DNA from: Verrucomicrobiaceae bacterium
Lineage (GTDB): Bacteria; Verrucomicrobiota; Verrucomicrobiae; Verrucomicrobiales; Akkermansiaceae
Assembly (NCBI GenBank): GCA_947372405.1
Contig: CANBTO010000067.1
Location: 1-14,245 of the forward strand
DNA length: 14,245 nucleotides
Reading direction: 5' to 3'
Numbering within the stretch: position 1 is the first letter of the stretch; every line of letters starts with the position of its first letter. Of this stretch, positions 1 to 8,200 are shown piece by piece. The translations under genes were made by a program, and so were the position numbers. The notes below the pieces were generated by a model. It saw only the letters and a list, made by a program, of their open reading frames with translations. It was not told where the DNA came from and searched no databases.

Positions 1-1247
1 AGGGCATCCGGAATTCTGATGGAGCCGTCGGGTTGCTGATATTGCTCTAACAACGCGACATAAAGTCGTGGCAATGCGGTGCCGGAGCCGTTGAGGGTAT
101 GCGGGAAGCGGTTCTTGCCCTCAGCGTCCTTGAAGCGGAGTTTCATGCGGCGGGCCTGGAAGTCGCTGAACCACGAGCAACTCGAAACTTCGAGATATTT
201 CCCGTGGCCGGGGGCCCAGACCTCGATGTCGTAGGTCTTTGCGGCATTCGCCCCGAGATCTCCGGTGCACAGCTCGATGGTCCGGTAGTGGAGACCGAGC
301 TTCTGGAGGATGGACTCGGCATGGGCGGTGAGTTGTTCCAACACCTCGAGACCCTCGTCCGGGTGGACGATCTGGACGAGTTCCACCTTGTCGAACTGGT
401 GCATGCGGATGATGCCCTTGTTGTCGCGCCCGGCGGAACCCGCCTCGCGGCGGAAACACGGGGTGTGGGCGCACATTCTCACCGGCAGTTCGGATTCAGT
501 TAGAAGTGTGTCCCGATAGAGGTTGGTTACGGGCACCTCGGCGGTGGGCGCGAGGAAGAGGCTGTTGACGCCGTTTTCATCGGCGTCGGTGCCATACATG
601 TCGTCCTCGAATTTCGGGAGCTGGCCGGTGCCTTCCATGCACTCGCGTTTCACGAGGTGCGGAACGTTGACCTCCTCGTAGCCGTTGGCGCATTGCGTAT
701 CCAACAGTAAGTTGATGAGCGCGCGTTCAAGCCTGGCACCTTTCCCGCGATAGACGACGAAGCCGGCGCCGGCGGTGCGGATGCCATCGTCCCAATTGAT
801 CAGCCCATGATTGAGGGCGAGCTCGACGTGATCCTTGGGCTCGACCAGTGGCGGCTGGGTCCCCCACTCGCGGACGACGGGGTTGGCCGTTTCATCCGAT
901 CCGATCGGGCAGGCGTCGTGGGGAAGATTCGGGATGTTGAAAAGCAGCTCGTGCTGGCGTGCGGCGGCGGTCTCGGACTCGGCATCCAGTGCGGCGATCT
1001 GCTCGTTGATACCACGGACCTCGGCCTCGATGGCGGAGGTGTCCTCGCCCCTGGCCTTGAGCATGCCGATCTGTTTGGAGATCGTCTTGCGCTGGTTCTG
1101 GAGCTGCTGCTTGTCGGTCTCGGCTTTGCGGCGGGATTCGTCGCAGGCAAGGACGTCGTCAATGAGCTTCCAATGGTCACCGCCCCGGTTTTTGAGGCGG
1201 TCTTGAACGGCGGCGGGGTTTTCGCGGATGACGCGGATATCGAGCAT
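1..1247 (-). CDS. serS: Seryl-tRNA synthetase, C-terminus cut by window edge
   Basis: Cytosolic class II aminoacyl-tRNA synthetase that charges tRNA(Ser) (and tRNA(Sec) where present) with serine. The translated minus strand starts MLDIRVIRENPAAVQDRLKN, followed by a Lys/Gln/Glu-rich stretch of about 75 residues that forms the tRNA-binding coiled-coil arm of this family. The catalytic core is clear: the TAEVPVTN stretch, class II motif 2 (FRREAGSAGRDNKGMIRMHQ), the CSWFSDFQARR segment, and motif 3 (NGSGTALPRLYVALLEQYQQ). About 415 codons are visible up to position 3; full-length family members have about 430, so only roughly 10-20 residues are missing. The ATG at 1245-1247 gives the canonical MLD start; no strong Shine-Dalgarno precedes it. 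The reading frame is intact with no internal stop. One copy of the recurring octamer YTGTTAGR encodes part of ALLEQ near position 47-52. Identification is secure from motifs. Confidence 0.97.
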   Translation of the reverse strand, partial: MLDIRVIRENPAAVQDRLKNRGGDHWKLIDDVLACDESRRKAETDKQQLQNQRKTISKQIGMLKARGEDTSAIEAEVRGINEQIAALDAESETAAARQHELLFNIPNLPHDACPIGSDETANPVVREWGTQPPLVEPKDHVELALNHGLINWDDGIRTAGAGFVVYRGKGARLERALINLLLDTQCANGYEEVNVPHLVKRECMEGTGQLPKFEDDMYGTDADENGVNSLFLAPTAEVPVTNLYRDTLLTESELPVRMCAHTPCFRREAGSAGRDNKGIIRMHQFDKVELVQIVHPDEGLEVLEQLTAHAESILQKLGLHYRTIELCTGDLGANAAKTYDIEVWAPGHGKYLEVSSCSWFSDFQARRMKLRFKDAEGKNRFPHTLNGSGTALPRLYVALLEQYQQPDGSIRIPDA

Positions 1248-1303
1248 GGCGCGGCGACTCTCACGGGCGATGGGGGCGGGAATCAACGCGAATTTTCACA
1301 ACC

Positions 1304-1320
1304 CGGGAAAAGTCTTCCCG
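1304..1320 (-). terminator. Hairpin after the Asp-box exoprotein gene
   Basis: A perfect 6-bp stem (CGGGAA / TTCCCG, arms 1304-1309 and 1315-1320) with a 5-nt loop lies 11 nt beyond the TGA of the 1331-3880 gene and upstream of serS. It is placed like a transcription terminator. On the minus strand the sequence after it (GGGTTGTGAAAATTCG) has no clear U-tract, so it may instead be a 3'-end stabilising hairpin. Confidence 0.4.
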
Positions 1321-1330
1321 AACGGGCGTC

Positions 1331-3880
1331 TCAGAGAACGCCGGTGCCAGTGAGCTTGATGTCGAACGGGTTCTCATCCGCGTCATTGCTCTGGACATGG
1401 ATGACTGCGGCGCGTTTGCCTGCGGCGTTGGGCTTGAAGGTCACCTTGAAGGTGGTGGCGGCTCCCGGTGCAAGCGAGGTCTTCGCCGGCGCGGTGACGA
1501 TGAAGTTGCTCTGATTGGCACCGCTCTTTGTAACGGCCAGACCGGCAAGCAATCTGGTTCCCGTGTTTTTGACGGTGAAACTCATGGTGGTGCCACTCTT
1601 GCCAACGGTCACCGAACCGAAACTCCGCGTGGCGAGTCCGTCCACCAGATTGGTTCCCTGCGGTTGTTGAATGGTGATCTCGGGTTTGGCCCGCAGAAGG
1701 GCTCCCGGCGTGGCATATCTTTCCTGATACATGAGGATGCCGTCGTTACCACGGCCGGTGATGTCCTTCGTGGTGCCGTTGAAGTTATAGTATGCGACGA
1801 GCCCGTTTTCGCCACCAGCGAGCGGTTTCTCCATATCCGTAGTGATTTCATCTTGGGAGAGCGCACGTTTCCAAAAACGGAGCTCGTCGATGGAGAATGC
1901 TCCAGGATTGTTGTTGTTATTTCCGATCTGGAGAGGGGAATCCATCAGATCAGTGAGGATCGCCCCTTGCAGATCGGCCTTGCCGCAGAGCGCGCCGTTC
2001 ACGAAGAGCTTGACGTTGTTCGTCGTGAGTTTGGCATCATAGGTCAGCGCGACATGATACCAGACACCCTTGCTCATTGAAACCCCGCTGCCCACCCAGA
2101 TCCCATAATAGGAATCCGAAGCCTTGTCCGTCACCAAGCGGGCGAAAACCTGAGATCCGTCCCATGCGCCAAGCTCGTAGGAACCGGCACCCGACAGGCG
2201 TTTTTTGCCGACGATGGGCTCGAAGTAGCCGGTGTTGGTGTCGTCGCTGTCACGCCTCGCCCAGAACTCCAGAGTCATGGCGTTGGTGAAATTCAGATCC
2301 GGGCTGGCAGCCACCTGCATGTTGTCGCAACGGGTGCCCGAAGAATCGCTCGCGCAGGAAAGCACCTTGTCGGTGGTTCCCGGAGCGGCTGGTGGAGCGA
2401 TGCGGCGGTAGAAGATCTCATTGCTGTATGCCCCACCCGATTGAGCGGCATAGTGCAACATGCCGCCGTCATCGACTGTCATCTGGGGGGCGTCCCAGTT
2501 CGCAACCATCGTGTGCGGGTTGACGCCGCCATCAAACGAGATTCCGGAGTTGGTCGATTGGAAGTATGAGGAATTGACCATGTGGATTTTCCTGGAATCC
2601 GAGGGATCCACTTTGGTGAGCGGCCACCATCCGCCGGTGGACAGGCGTTGGGCGGGCTTCCAGGTGGCTCCGGCATCAGTGGAACGCCACATGTAGGTTC
2701 CCGCCGGTGCATCCCCCAACACATCGGTGATGTAGAGGTTGCTGCCGCTGCCAGTGATGGTTTCCTGGCCCGCATGGGAGCCACTTTGATATCCTTCCGG
2801 GAAGGTGTGGAGAGTGACCGGATCCTGCAGGGTCAGGCCGCCATCGGTGGAACGTCTTGTCCGCAAGGTCGGGGCGATCCAGCCATCAAAGCTGCCCGGG
2901 TTGTCGATGTTCAGCCACGTGATGTTCACGGTGAGCCCGTTCGCAAAAAGATTCGGCGAATAATGAACATCCTGTGTGGTTGTCGAATAGTCGCCTCCAC
3001 CGTCCATCGGAATGGTCACTTTGACAGGTGTCTTGAACGTGGCGCCGCCATCCCAAGATGACCATAGATGCAGGCGGGACTGTGTGGAAAACCAGTTCTC
3101 ATCCTGGGTTTGCGCGAGCACATAAAGATAGTTGCCCGAACGCACGGCATCCACCACGTTGTAACGGTAAGGACTGCCGTTTGCGGAGATCAACAGGGTC
3201 GTATGGAACGTGGCTCCATGATCCGTGGAATAGGAACAATTGATCACCCTTGGATTAGGTGAGTCGTCGCCGTTGGCGGACCATGCGATCGCCAACCGTC
3301 CGTTTCCCGACGCTAAATGGGCGTTGTAGCCATAGTATCCACTCGAAAGCGTGTTGGCGGCCTCGAAGCTCGCACCATTGTCAGCGGAGCGAAGGTATTG
3401 AAGCTTGGTGGGCCACCCCACCATGTAAACAATGTGGACGTATGGCCCATCGGCCGCGAGGTTGTTGAACCCGGGTGCGAAGGTCACTTTGTAAAAATCA
3501 GACGAGCTGTCGGTCGCGAGTATTCTTGGCACATCGAAAGTCGCGCCGCCATTCGATGAGCGCGTGTAAAACAGGGCGTTACCGCTCCAATCGCTCTTTG
3601 TCGCATGCCAGGCCAGATGAACATAATTGCCTGAAACCGCTATCTTTACATTATCGTGAATATAGGTCGCGCCTGGATCACCCGCCGCAGATATGTTTTT
3701 CAGCCATTTCGAATAGTCAGCGGCGACGGTGGAAAGGCAGGAAAACGCCAGGACAGCGAAACAGAAAAACGCACAAAAACCGCGCCTTGTGCCTGGATTC
3801 GTTGAAAATCGTTGAACACGCGTATGGCAACTCGACATCCGCGGATTCATTCCCATACAGGGTTTGTCAGAATTTTTCAT
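1331..3880 (-). CDS. Secreted Asp-box (BNR) beta-propeller / LamG / ASH-domain protein
   Basis: 849-residue predicted exported protein. A long basic N-region leads into a hydrophobic signal core at about residues 34-52, with likely cleavage near TVAA-DYS (51-56). Residues about 70-490 form a sialidase-like beta-propeller: seven Asp-boxes of the S-x-D/N-x-G-x-T/S-F/W type lie near 108, 165, 218, 275, 344, 400 and 442 (for example SSNGGATF, STDHGATF, STDAGATW). Residues about 520-690 resemble a LamG/concanavalin A-like jelly roll (LEFWARR, WYHVALTYD, LFVNGALCG, IDELRFWKRALSQDEI). Residues about 745-849 match an ASPM-SPD-2-Hydin/choice-of-anchor-D Ig fold (FGSVTVG, FTVKNTGT, FKVTFKPNAAGKR, ending LTGTG). 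I see no FRIP-type motif or clear sialidase catalytic Arg triad, so exo-sialidase activity is not supported; glycan or protein binding is equally likely. No PEP-CTERM anchor follows. ATGs at residues 9, 11 and 15 are alternative starts. Confidence 0.85.
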   Translation of the reverse strand: MKNSDKPCMGMNPRMSSCHTRVQRFSTNPGTRRGFCAFFCFAVLAFSCLSTVAADYSKWLKNISAAGDPGATYIHDNVKIAVSGNYVHLAWHATKSDWSGNALFYTRSSNGGATFDVPRILATDSSSDFYKVTFAPGFNNLAADGPYVHIVYMVGWPTKLQYLRSADNGASFEAANTLSSGYYGYNAHLASGNGRLAIAWSANGDDSPNPRVINCSYSTDHGATFHTTLLISANGSPYRYNVVDAVRSGNYLYVLAQTQDENWFSTQSRLHLWSSWDGGATFKTPVKVTIPMDGGGDYSTTTQDVHYSPNLFANGLTVNITWLNIDNPGSFDGWIAPTLRTRRSTDGGLTLQDPVTLHTFPEGYQSGSHAGQETITGSGSNLYITDVLGDAPAGTYMWRSTDAGATWKPAQRLSTGGWWPLTKVDPSDSRKIHMVNSSYFQSTNSGISFDGGVNPHTMVANWDAPQMTVDDGGMLHYAAQSGGAYSNEIFYRRIAPPAAPGTTDKVLSCASDSSGTRCDNMQVAASPDLNFTNAMTLEFWARRDSDDTNTGYFEPIVGKKRLSGAGSYELGAWDGSQVFARLVTDKASDSYYGIWVGSGVSMSKGVWYHVALTYDAKLTTNNVKLFVNGALCGKADLQGAILTDLMDSPLQIGNNNNNPGAFSIDELRFWKRALSQDEITTDMEKPLAGGENGLVAYYNFNGTTKDITGRGNDGILMYQERYATPGALLRAKPEITIQQPQGTNLVDGLATRSFGSVTVGKSGTTMSFTVKNTGTRLLAGLAVTKSGANQSNFIVTAPAKTSLAPGAATTFKVTFKPNAAGKRAAVIHVQSNDADENPFDIKLTGTGVL

Positions 3881-3969
3881 GATCGTCCGGGGTTAGACCA
3901 CTTCTCCCTTACACCATGGAACGCGGAAGGCCAAATCGCTCCGCATATCCTCTGATTGAGTCCGCCTAT

Positions 3970-3993
3970 CCGCCCGGGAAACAATCCCGGCGG
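3970..3993 (-). terminator. GC-rich hairpin after the DUF1080 gene
   Basis: A stem of nine base pairs with one bulged base (CCG-C-CCGGGA at 3970-3979 against TCCCGG-CGG at 3985-3993) and an AACAA loop starts directly after the stop codon of the DUF1080 gene at 3995-3997. Its position suggests a terminator or a 3'-end protecting hairpin. It is not followed by a U-run on the minus strand, so factor-independent termination is uncertain. The remaining 90 nt up to 3880 must hold the promoter of the Asp-box gene, but I could not pick out a convincing -35/-10 pair. Confidence 0.4.
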
Positions 3994-3994
3994 C

Positions 3995-4627
3995 CTACTT
4001 GATGGGCGTGAGTTCCACCTTGCGGAAGTGGATTTCACGGTTCTCGCTCTGCAGGCAGATAGCGCCGTGTGTGGTGCTGAGACCGGTGCCTTGGTTCATC
4101 AGCGTTCCATTGACCCACACGGATAGCTTGTCCGCCTGGCAGCGGATGCGGACGCTGTTCCACTCTCCAGGCGGTTTTTCCGCACTTTCCGTGAGTTTCA
4201 TCCAGCGGCGGCCTTGCGGTATGGATCCCGCGACGGAGAGTTTTTCACCGATCATCCAGAAATCACCAGCCTTGCCATCGGCAAGCTGGACTTCGATGGA
4301 TTTTGGCCAGGCGAACATTTCGCGGGGCGTCGAGGCATGGACGAGGATGCCGCTGTTGCCGGGTTTGTCACCCGGTGCCCAGCGCCATTCGACCTTGAGT
4401 TCGTAGTTCGAATAATCCTTCACCGTCCGCATCACCGAGGGAGGTCTGCCCTTGCAGACGATGATGCCTTCGGAAACGGACCATACTGCCTCCGGTTTCA
4501 CCTTCGGGTCCAACACGTCAAAGGTCCAACCCGCGAAATCCTTGCCGTTGAAGAGCATCACAGGCTCGGCCGCCTGAACGGCTGGAGCCAGGCAACTGAC
4601 CAACACAAGGATGATTTTCCCGAACAT
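3995..4627 (-). CDS. Secreted DUF1080 protein (3-keto-disaccharide hydrolase family)
   Basis: 210-residue exported protein of the DUF1080 / PF06439 family, a concanavalin A-like fold that is very abundant in Verrucomicrobia and Planctomycetes; characterised members hydrolyse 3-keto-glycosides. The ATG at 4625-4627 gives a clean signal peptide (MFGKIILVLVSCLAPAVQA, cut about residue 19-20) directly before the domain start EPVMLFNGKDFAGW. Further family hallmarks are NSGILVH (91-97), WPKSIEVQL (107-115), EWNSVRI (155-161), VWVNG (170-174) and the C-terminal GAICLQSENREIHFRKVEL. The length matches a single-domain family member. The frame stays open upstream to 4966, but that extension lacks any secretion signal and would run antisense into the HPr gene. 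Divergent from HPr; a hairpin follows its stop. The substrate cannot be told from sequence. Confidence 0.9.
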   Translation of the reverse strand: MFGKIILVLVSCLAPAVQAAEPVMLFNGKDFAGWTFDVLDPKVKPEAVWSVSEGIIVCKGRPPSVMRTVKDYSNYELKVEWRWAPGDKPGNSGILVHASTPREMFAWPKSIEVQLADGKAGDFWMIGEKLSVAGSIPQGRRWMKLTESAEKPPGEWNSVRIRCQADKLSVWVNGTLMNQGTGLSTTHGAICLQSENREIHFRKVELTPIK

Positions 4628-4742
4628 GCCGATCTGATAGCAATTTCCGGCTGCTTCGGCAAGACTGGAGAGCATCTTACCTTCGGTGCCGGAGTCGTCC
4701 CGACCGCCCATGCATTTCCTGTCCCGGGGCGGAACTTTTACC

Positions 4743-4771
4743 TTGGAGATGCACGGGGGAGTTTCTAGGCT
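4743..4771 (+). promoter_or_regulatory. Possible sigma70-type promoter for the HPr gene
   Basis: In the 168-bp divergent gap between the DUF1080 gene and the HPr gene, TTGGAG (4743-4748) and TAGGCT (4766-4771) are 17 bp apart. This would put transcription start about 15-20 nt before the HPr ATG. The match to consensus is only partial, so this is a weak suggestion. No matching promoter was found for the DUF1080 side. Confidence 0.2.
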
Positions 4772-4795
4772 ACGCGCGGCTCCAGCCAATCCTCT

Positions 4796-5062
4796 ATGGT
4801 AAAAAAAGAATTCACCATCCTCAACAAACTCGGCATCCATGCCAGACCGGCCGCCCAATTCGTCAAAACGGCGAATCGTTTCCAGGCGGACGTGTTCGTT
4901 GAGAAGGACGGCGAGGAAGTCGATGGCAAGAGCATCATGGGCCTGATGATGCTGGCCGCCGGCCATGGATCGGTGATCACCGTGAGCGCGGATGGCCCGG
5001 ACGCCGACGCGGCCATGGCTGCGATAGGCGACCTGATAGGCCGCAAGTTCGAGGAGGATTGA
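4796..5062 (+). CDS. ptsH: HPr family phosphocarrier protein
   Basis: 88-residue cytosolic HPr-like protein. HPr accepts phosphate from PEP via Enzyme I on a conserved histidine and passes it to sugar or regulatory EIIA domains. The histidine motif GIHARPAA places the active-site His at residue 15 exactly as in canonical HPr, with Arg17 and Pro18. The second motif VDGKSIMGLMMLAAGHGS places the regulatory Ser at position 46, so control by an HprK-type kinase is possible. Length and start match the family; ATG at 4796 has no evident Shine-Dalgarno. No EI, EII or HprK gene lies in this window, so it cannot be told whether this HPr serves a sugar-transport PTS, a nitrogen-type PTS or only regulation. 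It is transcribed toward the GH106 gene but separated from it by 197 bp and a hairpin, so the two are probably not one transcript. Confidence 0.94.
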   Translation: MVKKEFTILNKLGIHARPAAQFVKTANRFQADVFVEKDGEEVDGKSIMGLMMLAAGHGSVITVSADGPDADAAMAAIGDLIGRKFEED

Positions 5063-5082
5063 TCCCCTCCTGCTGCAAGGCC

Positions 5083-5097
5083 GGTGGCTTTGCCACC
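5083..5097 (+). terminator. Hairpin downstream of the HPr gene
   Basis: A perfect 6-bp stem GGTGGC-TTT-GCCACC sits 20 nt after the HPr stop codon. A second potential stem (AGGAGG at 5052-5057 with CCTCCT at 5066-5071) overlaps the last codons and the stop. The sequence after the hairpin is moderately T-rich (CTGTTCATTTTCTC) but not a classic U-tract. The rest of the 197-bp gap to the GH106 gene shows nothing else I can name. Confidence 0.45.
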
Positions 5098-5259
5098 AAC
5101 TCGCTGTTCATTTTCTCATACGAAGGGATGACAGAACTCCTTTGCGGGGCAGGTATTTAAGCGAAAGCCATTCGCTCGTGGTTTCCCGGATTGATCCGTG
5201 TTGCCCGTTCCGGGTGACTGGCGTGTTCGGTCATCCATTCAAACCCACACTCACCGAGT

Positions 5260-8200
5260 ATGAAACGAAAGCTGGTTGAAGCGTTCATGTTTGCGGTTCT
5301 GGCATCTCCGGTCATGGCCGATGCCTTGCAGGATGGTTTCGCGTCACCCCCACCAGCGGCGCGGCCATGGGTCTATTGGTTTCCGCTGAGCGGCAACCTC
5401 ACCAAGCAGGGCATCACCGCGGACCTGGAAGCGATGGCTCGCGTCGGGATCGGCGGAGCGCTCTATATGGAGACGGACCAAGGCGCACCTGTTGGCGCAG
5501 CGGATTTCGCCGGGCCGATGTGGATGGAGATGTTCGACCACGCTTGCCGTGAAGCGAAGCGGCTTGGCATCGAGATCAACATGAACAACGACGCCGGTTG
5601 GTGTGGCAGCGGGGGCCCGTGGATCACTCCGGAGATGTCGATGCAGAAAGTGGTGTGGAGCGAGATGCGGGTGGAGCCGACGTCGGCGGACGTGACATTG
5701 CCGCGGCCGGAAGCGGTGAAGGATTTCTATCAGGACATCGCGGTGCTCGCCATGCCGGCTCCGGAGGCGGACGTCCGCATTCCGGAAATTGCGGGCAAGG
5801 CGTCATTCAAGACCCAACAATTCCCACCGTTGGCGGCGGATTTCAAGGAAGCACCGCCAGAGGCGGTCATTCCCCGCGCCAGCATCATCGACATCAGCTC
5901 CCACATGGACGGGGATGGCAGGCTCAAGTGGAAACCCACGTCAGGCAAGTGGCTGGTGATGCGCTTCGGACACACCACTACCGGCAAGGACAACCACCCC
6001 GCCCCACTGACCGGACGCGGACTCGAATGCGACAAGTTCAGCAAGGAGGCGGCCAAACTGCATTTCGACAACCTGATGGGCAAAATCATCGAGCGGAACA
6101 AGGAGCTGACAGGCACGAACAAAACCCTGGTCAGCACCCACATCGACAGTTGGGAGGTCGGCTCACAGAACTGGACGCCGCTCATGCGCGAGGAGTTCCG
6201 CAAACGCCGCGGCTATGACATCCTGCCCTTCCTGCCCGCGTTATCCGGACGCATCATCGGCGACACTGAAATCACCGAACGTTTCCTGTGGGATCTGCGA
6301 AAAACCGTTTCCGATCTGACGATCGAAAACTACGCGGGCACCTTCCGCGAACTGGCGAAACAGAACGGCATCCGCCTGTCCATCGAAGCCTATGATGCCG
6401 AACCGGCGGACGACATGGCCTACGCCGGTCGAGCGGACGAACCGATGGGCGAGTTCTGGTCCTGGCCGCGCTACCAGTCGACCTACAGTTGCACCGAAAT
6501 GGCTTCGGCCGCCCACACCTATGGCAAGCGTATCCTCGGCGCGGAGGCGTTCACCGCGAACAATTCGGAAAAGTGGCTGGGCCATCCGGCGAACATCAAG
6601 GACCTGGGCGACTGGGCGTTCTGCGAGGGCGTCAACCGATTCGTCTTCCACCGCTATGCCGCGCAGCCATGGATCAAGGCGGCTCCCGGCATGAGCATGG
6701 GCCCGTGGGGACTCCACTATGAACGCACGCAGACTTGGTGGGAACAGTCGAAGGCTTGGCACCAGTATCTCACACGCTGCCAGAACCTGCTCCAACAGGG
6801 TATGTTCGTGGCGGACATCGCCTACCTCGCCCCGGAAGGAGCGCCACGCAGATTCGCCGCGCCGCCGGAGGCCGAGATCGCACCGCATGTCCGGGGTGGC
6901 TATGATTTCGACGGATGTTCGCCGGAGGTCGTGCTCACCCGCATGAGCGTGAAGGACGGCAGGATCGTCCTGCCCGACGGCATGAGCTACCGCACGCTCG
7001 TTCTTCCCGATGTGGAAACCATGACTCCGGAGTTGTTAGAGAAAATCCGCCAATTCGCCGAAGCGGGTGCGATGATCGTCGGCCCGGCAAAACCACCGCA
7101 CAAGGCACCGGGACTATCGGACATGGGAGCGGGTGATGAAAAAGTCCGCAAGCTGGCGGCGGACCTGTGGTCGTCAGGAAAAATCCTCACCGGAGGCACC
7201 GCTCAGAAACTTCTCGCGTCCAAAGGCGTGCCACCCGATTTCTCCGCATCTCCGATCCTCCGTCACATCCACCGCCGCATCGGTGATTCGGAGGTCTATT
7301 TCGTCGCCAATCCGAAACAAGTCGATGTCGATGCAATCGCTAGTTTCCGTGTCACGGGCAAACAACCGGAACTTTGGCGGCCGGACAGCGGGCGCATGGA
7401 AAACTCGGTTTCGTTTCAGGAGCATGACGGCGTGACAAGCGTGCCTTTGCACCTGGAACCCAGCGGATCGGTGTTCTTGGTATTCCGCAAACCATCGGCT
7501 GGCATCGATCCGGTCGTCGCACTGCGCCATGAGGGCGAGTTGGTTTGGTCGATGGAACCACAGAAATCCGACATCCGGATCACCCGGGCGACGTATGGGG
7601 TTCCCGGTGACGCGAAACGCACCCGTGACGTCACGCGCAAGCTGCAGGACATCGTCGATGCGGGCGAGCACGAGGTCCCCGTCGCTCGGATGGCCCAAGG
7701 CGATGATCCAGCCTACAAAGTGGAGAAAACCATGAAGGTCGAATACACGATCAACGGCAAGCCCCAAACCGCTGCCGGCAAGGATACGGAATCGATCACG
7801 ATCGGCTCGTCCGCCCTAACAAAACCTCTCGCCGAACTCCGTGGTGACTCCACTGGCGCCATGCTGTCCGCCTGGCAGATGGGTCGTTACGATCTGCTGT
7901 GCGCGAGCGGAAAAACCCGGACAGTGAATATCGCCGCGCTGGACGAACCGGTGGAAATTGCCGGTCCATGGCAGGTCCGCTTCGATCCCGCTGCAGGCGG
8001 GCCGGGCGATGTCCGGTTCTCCAAGCTGGAGGATTGGTCGCAACGTCCCGAAGACGGCATCCGCCATTATTCGGGCACCGCGGTCTATCAGACCACTTTC
8101 AACGTCGTTTCAACCGGAGACTCTAACAGCCGTTGGATGCTCGATCTCGGCAAGGTCGAAGTCATGGCGGAGCTGACTCTCAACGGCAAGAACCTTGGCA

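Noticed and set aside
807..1514. 235-codon plus-strand reading frame
   Set aside because: It is antisense to serS and to the end of the Asp-box gene, and its protein has no recognisable motif. It is a by-product of high GC content.
1331..1700. PEP-CTERM or LPXTG sorting signal at the end of the Asp-box protein
   Set aside because: The protein ends directly after the Ig-like domain (LTGTGVL) with no hydrophobic helix and basic tail.
4628..4966. Upstream extension of the DUF1080 frame to an ATG at 4966
   Set aside because: It runs antisense through most of the HPr gene, shows no recognisable domain, and would bury the clear signal peptide at 4627.
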